A stretch of 64,000 nt of DNA from Motacilla alba alba. Its lineage: Eukaryota; Chordata; Aves; Passeriformes; Motacillidae. Made by a program: the position numbers and the translations under genes. The notes under the pieces are model-generated. The model was given only the letters and a program-made list of their open reading frames with translations, had not been told where the DNA came from and searched no databases. How positions within the stretch are numbered: position 1 is the first letter of the stretch; each line of letters starts with the position of its first letter. The DNA is taken from contig NC_052046.1 in NCBI RefSeq assembly GCF_015832195.1, forward strand, positions 45,952,473 to 46,016,472, read 5' to 3'. Shown here piece after piece: positions 56,516 through 64,000 of this stretch.

Positions 56516-59500
56516 CTCTGTAAACAGAATGTCTAGCATGAAAAAAAATGGTAACTCATGCCTATGATTTTGAAAGCCTTGAAGTTTGTAAACTTCTACC
56601 TAACTTCATAAAGAAAAAAACTCCTCTAATTTCAAACATTTTCACAATGTCTATGGAGAAATTATTACAAGTATGGATTACTTCTGAATGCCTTTAAATG
56701 CTGATCTACAAAAAGTTGTAAAATACTTAAATCTTGAAAGTTGCATAAGATTTAGCTATATCTCCATCCTGACTTCAGTGCAACGGATTCAGCTCTGGAA
56801 ACTGTACACAAGTAATTTGATAAAAGACAGTACATCTTTGAGTACAAGGAGTTCACAGATAGCTTTTAATAAATTACATCGACCACGTTAACTATTTTTA
56901 GGTCAATTCTTAATTAAACCTTTCTTGCATTAAGTTGTTAGTTTAGTGATGAAGTTTATCTTTGGGTCCAGAGTTGGCCCTGATTTTTTTTTTTCCCCAT
57001 GAGTGTCTCGATTAAATTAAACATTTGTAGTGGAATTGGACTTTTTCCCTTAATCTCTTTGTTGCTGTAAACAGCACATAAATGCAAGATGCTGGAAGAA
57101 AAGGACAAGATGAGAAACAAGCCAAAATAATCCTATTTACTGAGTTTTCAGTTGTTTGCAGAAAAGCTAAATCTTTTTTCTAAACTCACTGCACTTTGTC
57201 TAAGGTGTGAATAGCTTTCAGGCATTGGCATGGAAATATGTTTGATCACTAATTAGGAAACTGACAGTCTTAGTCAGTCCACCAGCCAGTGAGAAGGAAG
57301 AGTAAAAGGAAAGAATGGTTAAAAATACTCGGTTTTGTTTGATATCTGTGAGAATCTTCTGTATGGAAGACTTGTAGAGCTCTTTTCATAGCGTATTCTC
57401 AGAGTCTTAAATTCACATTTTAGATTCAATAAAAATACCTTTTAGAAGCAGTCAGCATCTCAAGCTTTTAATCATACTTCTGATTGAGATATTTTATTTT
57501 AAAGGCATCTTTGTATTTATTTTTTGAACATTGCAGACGAAGAAAAAATATTAAGCAAACTTTTTTCATTTTTTCAAAAATAATAGTTTTTTCTGTAGAT
57601 GTTCTCTGTTGCCTTGGGTGGTTGCTCAGAAGGAAGAAATGCTACTTTACAGTATTCCATCTAATTTATAGCATCTGTCACTATGTTCTCTGTGCAAAGA
57701 ATGGTTTGCTATTTAAGTTTGTTTATTCATTGTGAGGCTGTTGCTTTATAAAGGAAGTTGTCATTAGGCTCAGCATGTCTGGAAAGCATGCAAGCACTCA
57801 AGTCTTCTAATCCAGTGACTACAAAGTAGTTAACGCTTCAAAGAAAAGGAACGACAGGATTTTGTTGCACTGAAAGAAGATGCATTGTTTGTTAATCCTA
57901 CTTTTAGTTGTTACTCTACTAAAGACTGCTACAGCCTTGCTAGTAATCATTTCATACAAACATGGATTTTACTTGAATTACTGTCTTTTCTATTGGTTTT
58001 GTCTAAATGTAAGTAGTGACATGTCCCTTACCAGCTTTTTGCATTTACTTTTTCTGGGACTTTGACATACACCAATATTCACTTGCAGCATCCTGCTAGA
58101 TAGTTTTGCTGATGTTTTCCACAAACTTGACTCAGAAACAAGATTTTTCTTTTGACATCTGTTTGTCCTCCTTGGCCAGCTTGGGAAAGGACTTCCTCTT
58201 CCAAGGGATGCCAGCTGGTGGTCTTTTTTTAAAACTAAAAATGTCTGTACATGACTTTCCAGGCCATAAAGTATATTTTTCAAAAAGTCAAAAGGTGATC
58301 TCTTAGCTATAAATTGTGACTTTATCTTTTAGATGGCAATGGGCAGAAGCTTTCATTTAAGAACACTAACAAATCTGCACTGCAGTATCACTGAGAACAA
58401 GAAATCACAATAGAAATACATTTCACTAAGTAGTGCACTGTTATCGTGATGGGCATTAGTAAATGAGTTCCACCAACGTTGAAGACCCAATGTGAGTATG
58501 CTACAGACAGTTCCATCCTTCTGAGTAGGTGTTAAATCAGTCTGTATGTATCTCCTGGACACATGTATCAGTAATAGTGTGTGCTGCTCATGAAGCACAT
58601 CCTCTGTGCTGGTTGAATTAGCTCTCATGTATATTGGTGCCTTCTGGTTTTGCTGTAATGTGTGCCTGTGTTTGATGGTGAAGAAGGGTGATATAGTAGT
58701 TGAGGGAGAGGAAGAGTATCACAGTATTACTGGTTCTGTAGAAAGTATTTAAAGAATGTGGGTGCCTGTCCCTCTGAGTCTAGAGCAGAGTTCACTGGCA
58801 CCCCCTAAAGAGAAGGCTGTGTGGCTGGTGCGGGCATAGTTTCACAGACACCTGAAGCTCTTGGTTTATTTAGTTAAATTAGCAAGCTGGCTCCATTGGA
58901 AGGTAGACATACATGAGTGGAAGAATACATGGACAAAGAATTTGCACAGGATATAAGGCATTTTTTTCTTCGACTGTAATAATTTCTGTTGAAGCAACAG
59001 AAGGGAGTTTTGTCTGGGTACAGCTTGCAGAAACAGCAAAGTGAAATTATTGGGGAACTGTTGGAGGTCACAGTTTGCTGGAGTTCGGTTTTAAAGTGTG
59101 AGTAGCTGAATCAGAAAATTAGATTGGATCCCAAAGTTGCCATTTTTTCCCTGAGCAATCCATCAATATCACATGGGAGACGCAATTAGTGTACCTTTTG
59201 GATTTGAAATTTCTATTCAGGTGTGATTTTAAAAGACAGCAACAAATAGAATCAGTATACTTTCTTGACCAAAAGCATCATGTGTATATTGTCATATCTG
59301 TGAAACCTCTACTGAACTTCTTTCGTAGTTTCTTTGAATTATTTTCCTTGATTTTTACAGTTTAACACCTTAACATTATTTTTTCTCCTGTGGTATTGTC
59401 TGTGTAAGAAGAATGATTTGACTGGTTGTATAAAGAAGAGGTAAATTCTCTAAGAGTTCTAAAATTCTGAAGGCTTACTTTTCAAAACAATCTACACAAC

Positions 59501-62500
59501 TGTCTAGTTGAATCATGCATGAAACTAACAATGGATTGTTCTTTACCAGAGCAGTAACATAGTCACACATTCATTTGTTGTGTAGATAGAGAACAGAAAA
59601 TGTACCACAAAAGACAGGAGAAATTTTATTAATGTGTCTTTAAGTATGAAAATAATAGTTTAAAAATGATAAACTTGATTTCTACTGGTCAGAAACGCTC
59701 TCCTAAGTCAAATGAATAAAGAAAAAAAATCAAAAAGTTATTGTATATAAGTCTAAAAGAGGAATCACAGAGCTCTACTTAAGGCAGGCTAGTGAGAGCG
59801 GCAGGCTGCTGCACAAATGGAGGAGGTTGTTTTTTTCTGTGTCTGCAACTGAATAGATGAATGTCATATCTTTAACTTGGTTGTAGAGGAGACACAAAAG
59901 ATTTTTTTGAAGAACAAAGTTCAGGTGCAGAGATAAACAGCCTAGGGAAATCCTAGGAGCATGTTAACTCAAAGTACACGCACCTCAGGTGTTGGAGCCA
60001 TGTTTCACAGGAAGACCTTATCATTGCACATTGAGGGGACAGAAGGTCAGATTGGATGAAGATGTTGTGGGACCTTTCTGGTTTGTTCTTCTTCTCTTTG
60101 GAAGCAGAACAAACAAAGATCTGATTGTATAAGAACAAGATATCTCTGGAGGAAAAAAGCCAAGAAGGACTGTTCTAGAAACATGAATTCAGTTTTCTTG
60201 GATTTGCATGAGAAATTTATTCATATGAGTACATCAAACGTATTGTTGAATAGAGCAAGGTCATAAAATGAGAAAATGGGGGAAAAAAAAGAAATATAGT
60301 GTTACTTGGCAGTCTTGGACTACAGCAGCTAAGTAATTTTGAAGTAAGTTTTGTCAATCTCTTATATGAGCCAATAATAAATAAAACTGCTTGAAAGCTT
60401 AAGATGCCCTAACAATGTATAAAATTTTCTGTGTCATTCATCATCTGAAAGTTTAGGACGACATTACAGGATATAAAGAGAATGCTGAGATTTCTTAAAA
60501 CAAGAGAGCATATATTCTGGATGATAAGTTAACAAGTGGTTTTGCTGTGCTTGTTTCTGTTTTGGAAAAGTGATACAGCAGAACTGTGTTACAGAAAAAG
60601 CCCAATAACAGTACTAGAGCTACTAATGTTGCAGCAGTGTTTCCGCATATAATAAAATTTATCGCTTCTTCAAAATCCAAAAGTATAAATAGGCAAGTGA
60701 AGGCTGTAGACAGGGAACCCAAATATAATATCATATGTACCCTTTTATTTCAAGCAAGAACAATTCTGTTCTGGTTCTAAATATGTGTTGGTTTCCACAT
60801 TTTACAGATAAACCAGAAGAGCATTTTTTAAATAAAATTTCCTTTTGACATGTGCTGCCCTTTTGATGTATATTTGTCAAGTAATACAAAACCATGGAAA
60901 CTGCGTATCAGAGAGCTGAATGGACAAAAATTAACCCTGCAGGATCCAACTCAGTTCTGGCCAGGCTCCCTGAATTGGCTTCTCTCCAATCCCATGCATC
61001 CCATATCCACCAGCATTGGTGTTCTGGAGAAGAGACGATAGATGGCTGGGAGGGCGAGCATATGGCAGACCTGGCAGAGCAGTTTAAGTTGCCATGGAAC
61101 TTTATTCTTGGAGACAGGAAATTGGATATGCAAAAGTATCAACTCTGTTGTGTGAGCTAGAAATTTTAGAGAAAATCCCACAATATTATTGTAATTCATG
61201 GCTATCTAAGATATGGATTGTGCAGGGTGAAGCTGAACCTGTGCAGTTTAAATAAGAAAATTCTCACCCGTCTCAAAAATCTAGTCTGCAAACAGGTGTC
61301 AGATTCTCACCACGAACCACCTTAGCCATTTGTCTTTCTGTTAGAACTCTTGAATCTTCAGCAGTTGTTGTTTAAGCTGTATTTTAGGAGCTTACTGAAT
61401 TTTTCATTGCATTATAGGTAAGAATATATGAGCTTTGAAATTCAAGGTCTTAATAAAACAACAGAGTTTTTTTCAGTAAAATAAAGAAGGAAATGGACAG
61501 AATCTAAGTTTTATGAAAACTTGAAAGACCTATTAAATCTTCTTGAATATTCTGTAAGTTGAAAATACCAAGAATCTTGTGGCATCTATATGTAATTACT
61601 TCTTTAGATCTTACAAGTTTCTGGGCAGAAATAGAGCTCATGCTTCTTTTGAGTTCATGTGAAACATTTCTTTCAGCAAGTTGAAAAGAAAAAAAAGGGG
61701 AGAGGTCTATGGCAGAAAAATCAGAGAATTCCATTCAAATAAGAATCTTCTTTACTGGGCAGTGGGAAATCAAAATAATTTATTATACTCCAGGAACTTG
61801 ATAGTTGAAGGATGAGCTTAAACAGAAAAAAATGTTTTAAAAATTGTAGTTACAGTGGTGGTTAATGATGACTCCTTCCATGGTAGACCAGAATACCTTA
61901 CAAAGGGAAAAGTGGTAGTATGTAGATAAAATTGCAAGCTTGAATAGGATCTGAACCAAACCTACATGAGAAAAACATATCTGCTGTTGTTTAAATTTTA
62001 AAAATAACTGTGCTTCATAGCTCTGCCTGGAAACAATTTAATATAACAAATTGAGTTTTTTAAAAGTATTTCCAGCCAGACCAGAAGCAGTACTTAATAA
62101 ATACCTTGAAAGGGTGAGTCTGTTCTTTGGACTTGGTTTTGCAAGCTCAGTGAATTTGGATGTTTATATCTGAAATTACAGATAGTAATCCAGCCGATTT
62201 TTTCTAAAGCTGATCTTGCATTTATCTTTTTCTCTCTGGGTCAGTGTAGAAATATGATTCAGAAATCTGTTCTCTAACAGAGGTAGTAGAGAAACTCTTA
62301 CAAAGTTCATGATACTGTGGTTTTCAAAGCAACAGAAAAAAATCCAGCCATGATTCTTTCAAATGTTATGTGTAGAGAGCTTTTGGATAATACTGCTCTT
62401 GAGAAAAATACACTTATTTTTGCTAGTGTTTTATTTAAGAACATATCACATGTAGAAAATGTTTTGAAGAGGATCATGCTAGTCAAACACAAGGGCATAC

Positions 62501-62683
62501 AGAGTTAGGAAAGACAGGTTTCAGAAGTTACACTGGTCTGTAATCCAAAAGCCAAATTTTAAGTCAGGAGCAACTTTGATTCTGGAACTTGAGGATGATA
62601 TGTTTATGCAGGAAAGATCTGCAAAAACAAAGGTGTTGATTTATAGCATATTTCAGAATTACAAAACCTGGAAATCTTATCTC

Positions 62684-62728
62684 ACATTTACTGAACACTT
62701 ACTATGTCCACAGAGGCAATTATTAGAA
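62684..62728 (+). repeat. Possible MIR/L2 3'-end relic
   Basis: ATTTACTGAACACTTACTATGTCCA resembles the shared MIR/L2-type motif ATTTATTGAGCACCTACTATGTGCCA. A single short match. Confidence 0.3.
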
Positions 62729-63324
62729 AGTCTCAGTTCAGTGTGAAACCAAAGAGTAAAGGAGATGCAGTTTTCTTCCTGCAGACCAGGCCTTATTGAT
62801 CAGTGGAATACTTGAAGTGTCATCTTTACTGTTACCAAGTCATACTGGTGTGGGATTTATCATTTCTAGAAGTAGAGAAAAATCAAACCTCAGGACTGTG
62901 GCATTAGGGTCTGTAGAAATTTTTATTGAGTCTTTACTGCTGTTGTATTTTCTAGAAAGATCAAGGTCTTCTGTAACCACAGTATGACTGGGGGAAAAGG
63001 GATTTAGAAGGACTTTGGGAGGTTGGATTATTTATTCTTCAAGACAGAATCAACTTTAGCTGGCGTAGCCTATTCTCCAGAGGTGAAAAGAGCAGACATT
63101 CAGTGACTTCCGCAGGCAGGCATGCAGGCTTAGTGATTACTTACACTTGCTTGCCATCCAAGTCATTATTTCCTGTTGCAATTTATTCCTCTACTTCTTG
63201 TAATTGTAGTTGTTTTATTTTTGTGGTTTCTGAAATAGTTCCTCAAACTTTTACAGAAATTCTTCCCAAAAATTATCTTGTCTCCTTGTAGATATCTCTC
63301 CCAACATCCTCTTCACCACTGTTT

Positions 63325-63620
63325 TCTCAGCCTTTCCTCTTGCATCATATTTTCTGAATCTCATGGTTGTGCTCATTCTTCTCTACTGGATCTTCTCCAA
63401 AATGTCTTTCTTGAAGAGTGCTAACCAAAACTAGTATATTCTAGCTCATGCTGTATCAGGACCAGCTGAAGGAAGATGATTGTTTCCTATATTTACTGGA
63501 TGACGTTTTATTTCCCAGATTGAAGCCTGACTGTTTTGTGGCAGGGTGGCCTTGCTCAAGCTCTGATCCAGTCCAGATCTTCCACAAAGAATTGTTGCCA
63601 AGTCCCTGTTTGGTACCAGT
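63325..63620 (-). mobile_element. Old CR1-type LINE fragment, antisense
   Basis: TTTTCTCAGCCTTTCCTC, ACTGGATCTTCTCCAAAATG, TCTTTCTTGAAGAGTG and a degraded CCAAAACT...ATTCTAGCTCATG lie in the order of an antisense CR1 (compare 37020-37240). Divergence is much higher than in the other copies, suggesting an ancient insertion. Confidence 0.55.
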
Positions 63621-64000
63621 GAAATGGTTTTAAGCAGGAAACTTTCTGCCTGTCTTCACTCTATTGTCTGTCTTTATTCCCACCCTCTCCATACCACTTT
63701 TTTGCTCGTGTTTGATTCCATTTACTAAGACCAGAATGTTGGCAGCACGTAACAGCTTGATGTTGCCTGTGGAGTTCAGTAAGGCAGATATCCGTAGCGC
63801 TGAAACTTGCGAAGCTCCATTGTTTCAGTAACCACTGAGACTTAACTCCAGTGGTTTTCTAAGGAGCTGCCATTTGCCTTTATATAAAATTTCATGTTTC
63901 ACCTATGAGAATGTCATAGGGACCAGCTTCCTCCCCACTAGCACCTTCAGGCTATCATTCCATAGAGGATAATAGATGTCATATTATGATCCTCAGGAGT

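Larger units (their letters stand above)
53532..64000 (+). other. Probable ROR2 intron 1, 5' part
   Basis: It starts at the donor GTAAGG. The first 2.4 kb is GC-rich, with a pyrimidine tract at 53700-53850 and a second CpG-rich block at 55200-55850. From 56 kb on it is AT-rich, with an A-rich tract at 56440-56515, a faint MIR-like relic near 62690 and an old antisense CR1 at 63325-63620. No further exon was recognised; human ROR2 intron 1 is also very long. Confidence 0.6.

Noticed and set aside
60850..61160. Stretch with two overlapping open frames and a slightly higher GC content
   Set aside because: Possibly part of an old insertion, but no LTR ends, CR1 landmarks or protein motifs could be recognised.

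Overview
The window is vertebrate nuclear DNA, almost certainly from a bird. It is AT-rich and intron-rich, with GT-AG splice sites, and its dominant repeats are CR1 LINE fragments (several ending in the avian ATTCTGTG-type 3' tail) and solo LTRs beginning TGTGGTTTAACCC. Everything protein-coding that I can support lies on the + strand. The LTR type suggests a neoavian bird, possibly a passerine (inference). The SPTLC1-ROR2 pair is neighbouring on human 9q22, and that region corresponds to the avian Z chromosome, so Z linkage is plausible but not shown by the sequence.

Region 1 (1-28247, transcript running on to about 28.7 or 31.9 kb): the 3' thirteen coding exons of SPTLC1, the non-catalytic subunit of serine palmitoyltransferase. 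The exons at 7184-28247 join in frame to 1257 nt (418 codons plus stop), equivalent to residues 56-473 of the 473-residue human protein. Exons 1-2, with the N-terminal membrane segment, are not visible and should lie upstream. The introns hold two solo LTRs (one with a perfect 5-bp target duplication), old CR1 pieces, a tandem duplication and a CTCF-like site.

Region 2 (about 28.3-52.7 kb): the SPTLC1 3'UTR and the intergenic spacer. It carries a cluster of oppositely oriented CR1 fragments at 32.5-34.8 kb, which includes a decayed reverse transcriptase frame. A second antisense CR1 lies at 36.7-37.7 kb. There are also perfect hairpins, simple repeats and faint MIR-like or tRNA-like relics.

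Region 3 (about 52.7-64 kb): a CpG island, then a short first coding exon with a signal peptide (53438-53531) ending in a phase-1 donor. By synteny, length and phase it is best read as exon 1 of ROR2, a receptor tyrosine kinase-like Wnt5a receptor. The rest of the window is its first intron. The two genes are not known to act in one pathway; they are conserved neighbours transcribed in the same direction. I found no prokaryotic-style system, CRISPR array or novel operon. The items most worth checking are the in-frame upstream ATG and GGGGCC repeat at the ROR2 5' end, the 16-bp perfect hairpin, the dated solo LTR, and the possible tRNA-like and MIR-like fossils.
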